Origin: Candidatus Microthrix subdominans
GTDB lineage: Bacteria > Actinomycetota > Acidimicrobiia > Acidimicrobiales > Microtrichaceae
Reading direction: 5' to 3'
Length of the DNA: 64,000 nt
Assembly: GCA_016719385.1 (NCBI GenBank)
Contig: JADJZA010000001.1
Location: 310,001-374,000 of the forward strand
Below the pieces are notes generated by a model. That model was not told the origin of the DNA. It saw only the letters and a list, made by a program, of their open reading frames with translations, and ran no database searches. Below, piece by piece: positions 19,129-27,365 of this stretch (position 1 is the first letter of the stretch; each line of letters opens with the position of its first letter). Position numbers and translations under genes: made by a program.

Positions 19129-21111
19129 GTGACACCACGCGACTTCTTCGGCTCCCGAGACTCCGACGACTACTTCGCCTGGGACGATCTCAACGAGCCT
19201 GACCAGCCCATCGACGTCGCCACCACCCGGGAGTGGAACTCGCTCGTCGACGTCTTCGAGACAGTTCGGGGTCGCCACCTGCGCGACCTGCTGGCCGAGT
19301 CCGGGCGCCGAACTGCGATGACCCTCGAAGTCGGCGACCTGTACCTGGACTTCACCCGGCACCGGGCCACGCCCGAACTGTTGGACGCCCTGGTGGTCGT
19401 CGCCGAGCGGGCGGGGCTGAGTGAACGGCGCGACGCCATGTTTGCCGGCGAGCACATCAACAGCACCGAGGACCGAGCGGTCGGCCACGTCGCTCTCCGC
19501 GCCCCGGACGATGCGTCCTTCGAGATCGATGGAACCGACGTGGTTCCCGAGGTGCATGAGGTGCTCGAGGCGATGGCCGAGCTGACCGACCGTGTGCACT
19601 CGGGCGAGTGGGTGGGGGCCACCGGCGAGCCAATCCGCACGGTCATCAACGTGGGCATCGGCGGCTCCGATCTGGGCCCCGAAATGGCCTATCGGGCCTT
19701 GCGCAGCTACCGCCAGGACGGCATCGAGTGCCGGTTCGTGTCCAACGTCGACCCGGCCGGGATCGCCGCGGCCACCGATGGCGTCGACCCAGCGACCACC
19801 TTGGTCGTCGTCGTGTCGAAGACGTTCACGACCGACGAGACCCTCACGAACGCGCAGACGCTGAAGGAGTGGATCCGCGCTGGGCTTGCAGGCCCCACCG
19901 ACGCTGCTGCCACGGGCGACGCAGACGCTGCGGGGACCATCGAAGAGAGCGATGGCGAGCCGGCACCCACTCAGGAACATGGTTTTGCTGCAGAGCTCGC
20001 CTCCAAGCTGACCGACGATGCGGACGATGCGGACGATGCGGACGATGCGGACGATGCGGACGATGCGGACGATGCGGACGATGTCGATGCCGATGCCGAT
20101 GCCGATGCCGATGCCGATGCCGACGACGCCGAAGACGATGACGACGATGACGACGACGCCGACGCCGACGCCGACGATGACGGCGATGACGATGACGAGG
20201 CCTGGGTGGCCAAGCACTTCGTCGCCGTGTCGACCAACGCTGAGGCGGTGGTCGAGTTCGGCATCGACCTCGACAACATGTTCCGTATCTGGGACTGGGT
20301 CGGCGGCCGCTATTCGGTGTGGTCGGCGGTGGGGCTCAGCCTGATGCTCGCGGTCGGCGAGGACGACTTTCGAGCGCTCCTCGATGGGGCCCACACGATG
20401 GACGAGCACTTCCGCACCGCCCCGCTGCGCGACAACGCACCCGTGCTCGTCGGGCTCCTCCGGGTGCTCTACCGGGACCTGTACGGCTTCCCGACCCATG
20501 CTGTGCTGCCCTACGCCGCCGACCTGGCTCGGTTCCCCGCCTATCTGCAACAACTGGACATGGAGTCAAACGGTAAGCGGGTGCGCCTCGACGGCAGCCC
20601 GGCCACACTGCGCACAGGATCGGTCGTCTGGGGCCAGCCTGGCACCAACGGCCAGCACGCGTTCTACCAACTACTCCATCAGGGCACTTCGATCGTCCCG
20701 GTCGACCTGATCGCGTTCAGCGAGTCGGTCGACGACGAGGGGGATCACCAGCGCAAGCTGCTGGCCAATGTGCTGGCTCAAGGGCGGGCATTGGCCGAGG
20801 GACGCACCGCGGAGGAGGCTGAGGCGGCCGGGGTTCCCGCCGATCAGGTGGCGCACCGCACCTTCCCCGGCAACCGGCCGAGCACGACCATCCTGGCGCC
20901 CGAGCTCACCCCGGCCGTCCTCGGGCAGCTGATCGCCATGTACGAGCACAGCGTCTTCACCCAAGGCGTGATCTGGGGCATCAACAGCTTCGACCAGTGG
21001 GGGGTTGAGCTGGGCAAGGAGTTGGCCAGCGAGATTCTGGAGCAGCTCGAGTCCGATGAGGCTCAGCAGGCCAGCGGCGGTGCGGCCCGTTGGGTGCTCG
21101 ATCAGGGCTGA
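19129..21111 (+). CDS. pgi: Glucose-6-phosphate isomerase with large acidic insertion
   Basis: A 660-residue phosphoglucose isomerase interconverting glucose-6-phosphate and fructose-6-phosphate. Family motifs are intact: GIGGSDLGPEMAYRAL, the phosphate-binding SKTFTTDETLTNAQT, WVGGRYSVWSAVGL, GQPGTNGQHAFYQLLHQGT, and C-terminal SFDQWGVELGK. Usual length is near 550. The excess is an insertion of about 100 residues at roughly 255-357, between TLKEWIR and VAKHFVAVSTN, where a short loop normally lies. The insert begins Ala/Thr/Glu-rich and ends in almost pure Asp/Ala repeats. GTG at 19129 is the likely start; the longer frame adds residues not typical of Pgi. Confidence 0.93.
   Translation: MTPRDFFGSRDSDDYFAWDDLNEPDQPIDVATTREWNSLVDVFETVRGRHLRDLLAESGRRTAMTLEVGDLYLDFTRHRATPELLDALVVVAERAGLSERRDAMFAGEHINSTEDRAVGHVALRAPDDASFEIDGTDVVPEVHEVLEAMAELTDRVHSGEWVGATGEPIRTVINVGIGGSDLGPEMAYRALRSYRQDGIECRFVSNVDPAGIAAATDGVDPATTLVVVVSKTFTTDETLTNAQTLKEWIRAGLAGPTDAAATGDADAAGTIEESDGEPAPTQEHGFAAELASKLTDDADDADDADDADDADDADDADDVDADADADADADADDAEDDDDDDDDADADADDDGDDDDEAWVAKHFVAVSTNAEAVVEFGIDLDNMFRIWDWVGGRYSVWSAVGLSLMLAVGEDDFRALLDGAHTMDEHFRTAPLRDNAPVLVGLLRVLYRDLYGFPTHAVLPYAADLARFPAYLQQLDMESNGKRVRLDGSPATLRTGSVVWGQPGTNGQHAFYQLLHQGTSIVPVDLIAFSESVDDEGDHQRKLLANVLAQGRALAEGRTAEEAEAAGVPADQVAHRTFPGNRPSTTILAPELTPAVLGQLIAMYEHSVFTQGVIWGINSFDQWGVELGKELASEILEQLESDEAQQASGGAARWVLDQG
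20014..20121 (+). repeat. Tandem DNA repeat encoding (DDA)n then (DA)n inside pgi
   Basis: Seven perfect 9-bp units GACGATGCG (20014-20076), one variant unit (20077-20085), then six perfect 6-bp units GATGCC (20086-20121). A less regular Asp-rich stretch follows to about 20196. All stays in frame with Pgi. Perfect units suggest recent slippage expansion, so copy number may vary between strains. Confidence 0.97.
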
Positions 21112-21123
21112 CCCTGCGGTCGT

Positions 21124-21492
21124 CTAGCGAACGTCCATCAGGTCGACGGTAAAGATGAGGGTCTCGTTGGGGGCGATCGCCCCGGGGGCGCCGCGGCTGC
21201 CGTAAGCCTGATGCGGCGGGATGATCAGCGTGCGACGGCCGCCCACCTTCATGCCCTGCACACCGGTGTCCCATCCTTCGATCACCTGGCCGGCGCCGAG
21301 GCCGAAGTCCAGGGGTGCGCCGCGATCCCACGAGGCGTCGAACTGCTCGCCGGTCGACCAGGCGACGCCGACGTAATGCACCGACACGCGCGACCCGGCG
21401 GTGGCCTCGGGGCCGTCGCCCACCTGGTCGTCGAAGATCTGCAATTCGGCGGGTTTGTCGCCAGCGGGTACGGCTACAACGGGTTTATCCAT
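21124..21492 (-). CDS. FKBP-type peptidyl-prolyl cis-trans isomerase
   Basis: A single 122-residue FKBP domain with no signal peptide or membrane segment, hence probably cytoplasmic. Typical features are VSVHYVGVAWSTGEQFDASWDRG, then the active-site rim GQVIEGWDTGVQGMKVGGRRTLIIPPHQAYGSRGAPGAI (shown as two overlapping parts of one stretch) and the last strand LIFTVDLMDV. It speeds up proline isomerisation during folding. Start at MDKPVVAVPAG. It ends 12 bases from the convergent pgi. Confidence 0.9.
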   Translation of the reverse strand: MDKPVVAVPAGDKPAELQIFDDQVGDGPEATAGSRVSVHYVGVAWSTGEQFDASWDRGAPLDFGLGAGQVIEGWDTGVQGMKVGGRRTLIIPPHQAYGSRGAPGAIAPNETLIFTVDLMDVR

Positions 21493-21517
21493 CCGGCCAC
21501 CGTAGCGGGATGGACAA

Positions 21518-22210
21518 TCAGTGCTTTGTCGGAGCTGTGAGTCGGGTGCGCTGACGCCCGGCTGTGTCGAAGTTCTCCGGCGCCAGCCAGGAGCGATGGG
21601 CGGCGGCGACCGCCGGCCATTCATCATCGGTGATCGCCAACCAGGCGGTGTCGCGACTGCGGCCCTTGTAGACGACCGCTTTGCGAAACGTGCCCTCGTA
21701 ACGGAACCCGAACCGCTCAGCTGCGACCCGGGAGCGGGCGTTGAGGTCATCGCACTTCCACTCGACCCGCCGGAAGCCAAGGTCGAAGGCGTGGGTAATC
21801 AGCAGCGACACCGCCTCGGTGGCGGCGGTCGTGCGCTGCAACTCAGGGGCGAAGGCGACCGAGCCGATCTCGATCACTCCGTGGACGGCGACGATACGGA
21901 GGTAGGCCAAGTACCCGACTGGTCGGCCGTCGACCACGGCGGCGAACGGCAGCTGCTCTGGGGAGTCGCACAAAGTGCAAAGCGCTGCCCGCAATTCCTC
22001 GACGTCGGCGAAAGGCCCGTACTGCAGGTAGGTCCAGAGCGAGTCGGGTGCGTCGATGAAGGCGTCGAACAACGGGGGCGCATGTACCGAAGGGTCGAGC
22101 GGCTCCAGGCGCACGGTGCGGCCGGCCAGATCAATTGGGGCAGGGAACGGTGGTGGCCGCCAGTCGCCTAAGGACGGACCGATCGGTTGGTCGAACGCGT
22201 TCGTCGGCAT
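21518..22210 (-). CDS. GNAT-family N-acetyltransferase (RimJ/RimL-like)
   Basis: A 230-residue acetyltransferase of the RimJ/RimL type. It shows LAGRTVRLEPLDPSVHAPPL at the N-terminus, GYLAYLRIVAVHGVIEIGSVAFAP in the central sheet, and the late conserved block RVEWKCDDLNARSRVAAERFGF followed by YEGTFRKAVVYKGRSRDT. The acetyl-CoA loop is represented by LQRTTAATEAV. This branch often modifies free amines or amino acids rather than ribosomal proteins. The substrate cannot be inferred from the neighbours. Confidence 0.85.
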   Translation of the reverse strand: MPTNAFDQPIGPSLGDWRPPPFPAPIDLAGRTVRLEPLDPSVHAPPLFDAFIDAPDSLWTYLQYGPFADVEELRAALCTLCDSPEQLPFAAVVDGRPVGYLAYLRIVAVHGVIEIGSVAFAPELQRTTAATEAVSLLITHAFDLGFRRVEWKCDDLNARSRVAAERFGFRYEGTFRKAVVYKGRSRDTAWLAITDDEWPAVAAAHRSWLAPENFDTAGRQRTRLTAPTKH

Positions 22211-22282
22211 TTGGCGAGCCTACGGATGGTCAGCCGTCGAAGCAGGGCGATATTCGGGGTCGTGCAACCTGGAAATCGGCCG

Positions 22283-22723
22283 CTACGCGCCCTGGTATCC
22301 GGCTGCGATGTGGTCGGTCCACCATTGGGGGGCGACGCTGAAGATGGAGTTGAGGTCGACGTAGTCCCACCAGCGGTCCACTTTGCCGTCTCGCACCTCC
22401 ATCACCGAGCAGAACCGCACCTCTGCGTGCTCGCCGTCGCGCCACCACCACTCCTCCAGGTGCTCGGTGATCACCATGTCGCCGGTGACGACGATGGTGC
22501 CGGGGTGGAGCCGGTAGTCGCTGAGCAGCTCCAGACCCAGACGCAGCCGTGCCTCGGTCTGGGCCGGACCGTGGGCGCCAGGCTCGACGCCGATGACGGG
22601 CACATCGACGTAGTGGCCCCGCTCGCTCATCATGGCGCCGACAGCGGCGAAGTCCCGCTGGTTCAGTGCGTCCCAGAACCGTTCAACCAGTTCGCGCCGA
22701 TCGTCGTCCGTCATGTCGCTCAA
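22283..22723 (-). CDS. SnoaL/limonene-epoxide-hydrolase-like NTF2-fold protein
   Basis: A 146-residue protein of the NTF2-like superfamily. It starts with a DDDRRELVERFWDALNQRDF helix, continues with a strand holding VVTGDMVITEHLEEWWW, and ends KVDRWWDYVDLNSIF, resembling limonene-1,2-epoxide hydrolase-type and ketosteroid-isomerase-type members. No catalytic triad can be assigned with confidence. It is a single gene, divergent from the hydrolase-OsmC gene. The ATG at 22723 is used; a second in-frame ATG lies three codons later. Confidence 0.72.
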   Translation of the reverse strand: MSDMTDDDRRELVERFWDALNQRDFAAVGAMMSERGHYVDVPVIGVEPGAHGPAQTEARLRLGLELLSDYRLHPGTIVVTGDMVITEHLEEWWWRDGEHAEVRFCSVMEVRDGKVDRWWDYVDLNSIFSVAPQWWTDHIAAGYQGA

Positions 22724-22933
22724 GGGCCCTCCCGCTCCGGTAACGTCCAGTTTGATAGTTCACTCGCTGGGACCAGCACCCCCGGGTTGGTGCTCCCCGT
22801 CGTGACGGCGATGCTACGTGGGCTGTCAGCGAGGCGCGGGCCTGGAGTTCGGGTGGTGCTGGCGACCGCACCAGCACCGGTGTGGAAGGGTGCGGGAGCG
22901 CCCCAACCGACCGATCACCCCCAGGAGACCCAG

Positions 22934-24172
22934 ATGGCATCTCGCCGAGAACGCGTCCGCTTCACCGGTGCTGGTGGCGACCAGCTGGCTGGCAGGGTCG
23001 AGTTGCCCGCTGGGCCGATCCGGGGCGCAGCGCTGTTTGCCCACTGCTTCACATGCTCGTCCGACGTCGCCGCCGCCTCCCGGATCTCGGTGGCCCTCGC
23101 CGAGGCCGGCATTGCGGTGATGCGGTTCGACTTCACCGGGCTGGGCGCGTCCGAGGGCGACTTTGCCGATACCAACTTCTCCACCAACGTCGCCGACCTG
23201 ATCGCAGCATCTTCGTACTTGAGCGACCACTTCCAGGCACCGGGCCTGTTGATCGGGCATTCGTTGGGTGGGGCGGCCGTGTTGGCCGCCGCACCGGAGC
23301 TCGACTCGGTGAAGGCGGTCGTCACGATCGGTGCGCCGTCCGAGCCGAGCCACGTGGAGGCGTTGCTCGGCGAGGACCGGGCACGGCTCGAGACCGATGG
23401 CGAGGCGACGATCGATATCGGCGGTCGGCCGTTTCGGGTCAAGGCCCAACTGTTGGAGGACCTGCGCCATCGCACCATCGATGAGTGCTTGGCCGACCTG
23501 GGTGCGGCGCTGCTGGTGATGCACTCGCCCGTCGACAACGTCGTCGGCGTGGGGAACGCCGCCGAGATCTACCAGGCGGCCCGTCACCCGAAAAGCTTCA
23601 TCGCTCTCGACGGGGCGGATCACCTGCTGAGCAAACGGCGCGACTCCGACTTTGCCGCGTCAATGATCCGGGCCTGGGTGGAGCGCTACCTGGACGATGC
23701 CCCCGAGACGAAGCCGGCGGACGGTGAGGGGGTCGTGGTGTCAGAGATGGGAGAGGGCAAGTTTCTCAACCAGGTGGTGGCCGGTGCCCATCGCTTCCTG
23801 ATGGACGAGCCGATCTCGGTCGGGGGCTACAACGCCGGGCCCAACCCGTACGACCTACTGGCAGCGGCGCTCGGCGGATGTACGTCGATGACAATGCGGA
23901 TGTACGCCGAACACAAGGGCATCCCGCTGGAACGGGTCGAGGTCGCAGTGCGTCACGCCACGACACACTGCGAGGACTGCGAAGCCGCGGCGACCGGAGC
24001 AACCCCGAAGATCGATGAGTGGACCCGGGTACTCCATATCGATGGCGACATCACCGACGATCAGCGGGCCGGTCTGGTGCGCATCGCCGACCGTTGCCCG
24101 GTGCACCTCACGCTGGAACGCTCCTCGATCGTGGTCACCGAGGTGGCGGACGACGGTGGAGTCAACCGCTGA
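22934..24172 (+). CDS. Bifunctional alpha/beta hydrolase and OsmC-family protein
   Basis: A 412-residue two-domain protein. Residues 1-255 are an alpha/beta hydrolase with nucleophile elbow GHSLGG near 114 and the late catalytic Asp/His region (HSPVDNVVG, GADHLL). Residues of about 265-412 are an OsmC/Ohr-like peroxide-reducing domain with both reactive cysteines, in ALGGCTSMTMRMYAEHKG and IADRCPVHLTLE. This fusion is a known bacterial architecture and probably defends against organic hydroperoxides. AGGAG sits seven bases before the ATG. The open frame continues far upstream across the divergent promoter, but that part is not protein-like. The 3' end overlaps the acetyltransferase remnant by 11 bases. 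Confidence 0.92.
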   Translation: MASRRERVRFTGAGGDQLAGRVELPAGPIRGAALFAHCFTCSSDVAAASRISVALAEAGIAVMRFDFTGLGASEGDFADTNFSTNVADLIAASSYLSDHFQAPGLLIGHSLGGAAVLAAAPELDSVKAVVTIGAPSEPSHVEALLGEDRARLETDGEATIDIGGRPFRVKAQLLEDLRHRTIDECLADLGAALLVMHSPVDNVVGVGNAAEIYQAARHPKSFIALDGADHLLSKRRDSDFAASMIRAWVERYLDDAPETKPADGEGVVVSEMGEGKFLNQVVAGAHRFLMDEPISVGGYNAGPNPYDLLAAALGGCTSMTMRMYAEHKGIPLERVEVAVRHATTHCEDCEAAATGATPKIDEWTRVLHIDGDITDDQRAGLVRIADRCPVHLTLERSSIVVTEVADDGGVNR

Positions 24173-24764
24173 GACGGGGATCGCGCCACATCAGCCAGGA
24201 CGGCGGGGCGTTGCGGTACGCGAGCGTCTCGATCAGCTCGAAGCCGTGCCGCGAATAGAACGCCACGTTCTCTTCCTTGGACGATTCGACGTAGGCACCC
24301 ATGCTCTGCTCATCGCAGCGGCTGGTGACCGCTTGTATCAAGGCTCCACCGACCCCACTGCCCTGATGCGCCGGATCGGTGCCGAGCAAGGCGAGAAACC
24401 AATGTGGCGGCTCGGAGGGGTGGGCACGCTCAATTTGAGAGAGCAGGCGGATCGCCGCCGGAAGTCACGAACGGAACAGCCGGACGGATGGCAACGCGAC
24501 GGCCGCCGCTTCCTTCATCGTGGGTTTCCAACGTCCGGGCGGACTCCAGATGGCGACGCCGCGCACTTCCTCGTCGACCAGCACCTCGCCATGCCCCTGC
24601 ATCTGAGCTCGGGCATCGGCCTCGAACCAGGCTGCCGCTCGGCTGATCCAATCCGCCCGGGGCGAGGTGATGTAGTTCCACACCGGGTCGTCGACGAACG
24701 CGGCGGCCAGGATGGCCCCGACTCGCGGCAGGTCGTCGGGGGTTGCAGAGCGAACGCCGGGCAT
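24162..24764 (-). pseudogene. GNAT acetyltransferase interrupted by an in-frame TGA
   Basis: Two parts in the same frame make one GNAT domain. Part one (24764 down to 24468) reads MPGVRSATPDDLPRVGAILA and ends RLFRS. After TGA at 24465-24467 the frame continues LPAAIRLLSQIERAHPSEPP, then HWFLALLGTDPAHQGSGVGGAL (the acetyl-CoA-binding motif) and YSRHGFELIE. Together they form a normal length of about 200 residues. A single C-to-T change of an arginine CGA codon would explain the stop. No frameshift is needed. It is either a recent pseudogene or a sequence error; restart at the downstream TTG would give only about 75 residues. Confidence 0.85.
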
Positions 24765-24847
24765 GGCGGAAACCTAGGCCGCCGCGGGGCCCCGGCGGGA
24801 CGCGCCACCGGTCGGGGCGAAAGCCAAGCACCACCGGGTGACCGGTG

Positions 24848-27043
24848 CTAGTTCGGCGTCCACCGATCGGGATCGTTGCCACCCCCCGGCAATGCGATCA
24901 CTGGTCCCTGGGGGACTGGCGGGTCGTAGCCGGCCGGTTGCACGACGACGGCAAACGCATGGTCGCGACGCTCCAGGTCGGAGGCGAAGGCTTCGATCTC
25001 GGCCAGCAGATCGTCGGGCACTTCCACGACGTTGCGGCGAGTGAGCGCGATCAGGGTCCCGTCGTAGAGGGAGACGATCGGGTCGTCGAGGGTACGACCG
25101 ACCGCCGCCTGGTCGAAGTACAGCCCGGTGTCGGTGCGGGCCAACCCCGGAGCGGCGATCAGCGTGGTGGCATCGATGCGGGCAGCCAAGTTTTCGGCGC
25201 GCTGACCCAAGTCGCCGAACTCGGACGGGTCAGCGGTCCCGAACCTCGCAAGCACCTCGATCCCGGGCTCGCCGGCGGCGGTGTTGGCAGCGACGCCGCT
25301 GCGGGTCGACAGTTCCCATTGTTCGTCGCCGGTGGCCGTGCGACCGACGCCGAACTGTGCCAGCAGCGGGGTATCGGGCTCGAAGCGGAGGTCGGCACCG
25401 GCGGCGAGCAGCTCATCGATGACGGCGGGAAAAAGGGTGAGCGACGTGAGGTACGGGGTCTCGATGGTGAGCACCGGCCCGCGTTCGGCCAGCTTCCGGG
25501 GGGCATCGGCTAGCGCCGAGTGCAGCTCGGACGCCGGCCCGTTGGCCCACGACGGGCTACCGCTCTCCAGCCCGTGGGCGTCCACCGAGTAGACGGTGAG
25601 GCCGACGACGATGGCGAGGGCCGCCGCAGCTCCGGCACCGGATCGGGCGAGGGCCGGAAGTCGTTCGGTGCCCGGCACGGCCGTCAGCACGGCGTCGAGC
25701 GCGACCAAGGCCAACCCCGATGCTATGAACGCCCCAACCGGGAACAGCCAGCGCAGGTAGGCGGCGGTCGCAAACGTCGTCTCGGAGATGTTGGCCAGCG
25801 TGGCCAGCGATGCCAGCGTCACGACGCCGGCGGCACCCGCAACCGCCATCAGCGGCACCGACCGACGCCGACGGGCCCACCACGCCGCACCCGCGAGGAC
25901 GGCGAGGTAAGCGCCGAACACGGCGACCGAGGGGCCCACGTCCCAGCGGGCACCGGTGCTGTTCTCCCACGTCGCTGGGTCGGGGAAGGCCCAGGCCGGT
26001 GGGATCAGCACGGTGTCGGCGAAGGTCTGAACCGCAAAGCCGATGCCACGTCCGCCGCCGAGTCGGTCGGCGTTCTCGGCCATGGCCGTCACGTTGCCGG
26101 GCGCTCCGTCCGGGGCGACGAACTGCTCCCATGCCGGCAGCGTCCACAGAGCCACCAACACTCCGACCGCAACCAGCAGCGTCGGTAGGCGCCTCCCGGT
26201 GTTGGTAGATCCGGCTGTGACGGCGGCCGGGACCGGACCGGCGTCGGCGGCGTGGACCTCGTCGTGACCGGTGCCCTTGTGCTGCTCTGTCGTGGCGCCG
26301 ACCGAGGCTGGTTCGACGGTGTGGGTGGCGTCCCTTTCGTGATCGGTGCCCCTTTCGTCATCCGCCGGCTTCGAGCCCGTCGGCGGGCGTCGCTCCGCTC
26401 GTTCCCTTCGGCGATCGGCCCACCACCAGCCGATGCCGGCCAGCAGCGAGGTGCCGACCAGGGCCGCCGACAAGACGACGTAGGCCAGGCTGGTCTGTGC
26501 GCACAGGCTGGCCCAGAACACGGTCATCGTCGGCCCCCACCGGTCGCCCGCCATGGATGCCCACAAGCCGACCGCTGCGGCGAAAAAGGCCAGCAGCGGC
26601 AGGTTGTGGGTCCATGGGTCGGACAGCACCTCGCTGCCCATCGAGGCGGTCAGCGCCAGCACCCCGAGGCCGAAGACGGCGACACCGCGGCGCCGTCCGA
26701 TCCGCCATGCCATCCAGACGGCCGAACCGGCGGCGCCGGCGTTGATCATCGCGGATCCCACCCGTACCCCGACCGGGCCGAACAGGCGGCGGAACGGTGC
26801 CAGCAGCTGAAACGGCATGGGGCCAGGGTGGTTCATGATGATGCCGGTGGCGGTCGAGCGCGACGACCAAGTGGCGAGCATCGGGTTGTTGGACGTGGCG
26901 ACATCCCACGCCCGGGTCGAGTAGATGCCGTTGTCGAGGGTGGGGTACCAGCGCTGAACGGCGGCTCGGGCGCCTGCAACCAATGCAGGCAAGGCGGCCA
27001 CGAGGGCCAGCAGCGGTGCTGGACGGGGCCGACGTCGATGCAT
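24848..27043 (-). CDS. Large polytopic membrane protein, possibly GT-C glycosyltransferase-like
   Basis: About 731 residues with roughly ten hydrophobic segments, for example PLLALVAALPALVAG, NLPLLAFFAAAVGLWA and LLVAVGVLVALWTLP. Between the first and second membrane blocks there is a hydrophilic insertion of about 70 residues rich in Asp, Glu, His and Thr. The last 230 residues are soluble and probably outside. An Asp residue early in the first loop (YPTLDNGIYSTRAWDV) and the overall layout resemble GT-C fold glycosyltransferases or cell-envelope membrane proteins, but I do not recognise a specific family. Start set at MHRRRPRPAP; a start 20 codons upstream is also open. Confidence 0.7.
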   Translation of the reverse strand: MHRRRPRPAPLLALVAALPALVAGARAAVQRWYPTLDNGIYSTRAWDVATSNNPMLATWSSRSTATGIIMNHPGPMPFQLLAPFRRLFGPVGVRVGSAMINAGAAGSAVWMAWRIGRRRGVAVFGLGVLALTASMGSEVLSDPWTHNLPLLAFFAAAVGLWASMAGDRWGPTMTVFWASLCAQTSLAYVVLSAALVGTSLLAGIGWWWADRRRERAERRPPTGSKPADDERGTDHERDATHTVEPASVGATTEQHKGTGHDEVHAADAGPVPAAVTAGSTNTGRRLPTLLVAVGVLVALWTLPAWEQFVAPDGAPGNVTAMAENADRLGGGRGIGFAVQTFADTVLIPPAWAFPDPATWENSTGARWDVGPSVAVFGAYLAVLAGAAWWARRRRSVPLMAVAGAAGVVTLASLATLANISETTFATAAYLRWLFPVGAFIASGLALVALDAVLTAVPGTERLPALARSGAGAAAALAIVVGLTVYSVDAHGLESGSPSWANGPASELHSALADAPRKLAERGPVLTIETPYLTSLTLFPAVIDELLAAGADLRFEPDTPLLAQFGVGRTATGDEQWELSTRSGVAANTAAGEPGIEVLARFGTADPSEFGDLGQRAENLAARIDATTLIAAPGLARTDTGLYFDQAAVGRTLDDPIVSLYDGTLIALTRRNVVEVPDDLLAEIEAFASDLERRDHAFAVVVQPAGYDPPVPQGPVIALPGGGNDPDRWTPN

Positions 27044-27193
27044 TCGCCGCCCGTGGTTCACCAAGCAGATCGTAGGGCAGCGTGCCACACACGGGGTGGG
27101 CACAGTTCGGGGACCTCCGGGACGCCCGTCGGCCCTCCGACCACATGCCTACCCGCTCGCTTGTTGACCGTTGGGTGGTCACGGCGCAATCTT

Positions 27194-27232
27194 GGGTGGA
27201 CTTTGTGTCAACAGGTGGCTCAGAGTCCACCC
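27194..27232. repeat. Hairpin 1 with conserved 21-nt loop
   Basis: Perfect 9-bp inverted repeat, GGGTGGACT at 27194-27202 and AGTCCACCC at 27224-27232, enclosing a 21-base loop. The loop holds the 11-mer GTCAACAGGTG beginning four bases in (27207-27217). The same 11-mer at the same loop offset occurs in hairpin 2. No T-run follows on either strand, so a classic terminator is unlikely. Confidence 0.9.
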
Positions 27233-27262
27233 GAGTCCGCCCTCGAAAAGGGGAGTCTCCAA

Positions 27263-27311
27263 CCTTTGGGATGATTACGGGTCAACAGGTGACCTCCAAT
27301 CATCCCAAAGG
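27263..27311. repeat. Hairpin 2 with identical loop core
   Basis: Perfect 14-bp inverted repeat, CCTTTGGGATGATT at 27263-27276 and AATCATCCCAAAGG at 27298-27311, again around exactly 21 bases. GTCAACAGGTG sits at 27281-27291, the same offset as in hairpin 1. The stem sequences of the two hairpins are unrelated, so loop length and loop core are conserved while stems are not. Confidence 0.92.
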
Positions 27312-27365
27312 TCCGAGATCATCCGGCTCTGGGACGGAGCGACGAGCGGTTGCCGTCGATGCTGC

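Larger units (their letters stand above)
27044..27365. other. 322-bp intergenic region holding two related hairpins
   Basis: No protein-like reading frame. It lies between two minus-strand genes, downstream of the amidohydrolase and upstream of the membrane protein. The right half contains the two inverted repeats listed next. An inverted GTTGACC word at 27160-27170 is a partial third match to their shared loop. The left half (about 27044-27180) shows nothing I can name. Confidence 0.8.

Noticed and set aside
17761..20553. 930-codon minus-strand frame with long VRI and GIGI repeats
   Set aside because: It is antisense to the oxidoreductase and pgi genes; the repeats are the reverse translation of the Asp/Ala repeat.
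22187..22933. N-terminal extension of the hydrolase-OsmC gene
   Set aside because: The extension runs antisense to the NTF2-like gene and the divergent promoter, while AGGAG and ATG precede the real domain start.
24465..24467. Selenocysteine codon in the acetyltransferase
   Set aside because: GNAT enzymes do not use Cys/Sec at this helical position and I see no SECIS-like hairpin right after it.
27194..27311. Rho-independent terminators for the amidohydrolase
   Set aside because: Loops of 21 bases and no T-run on the transcribed strand; loop conservation points elsewhere.
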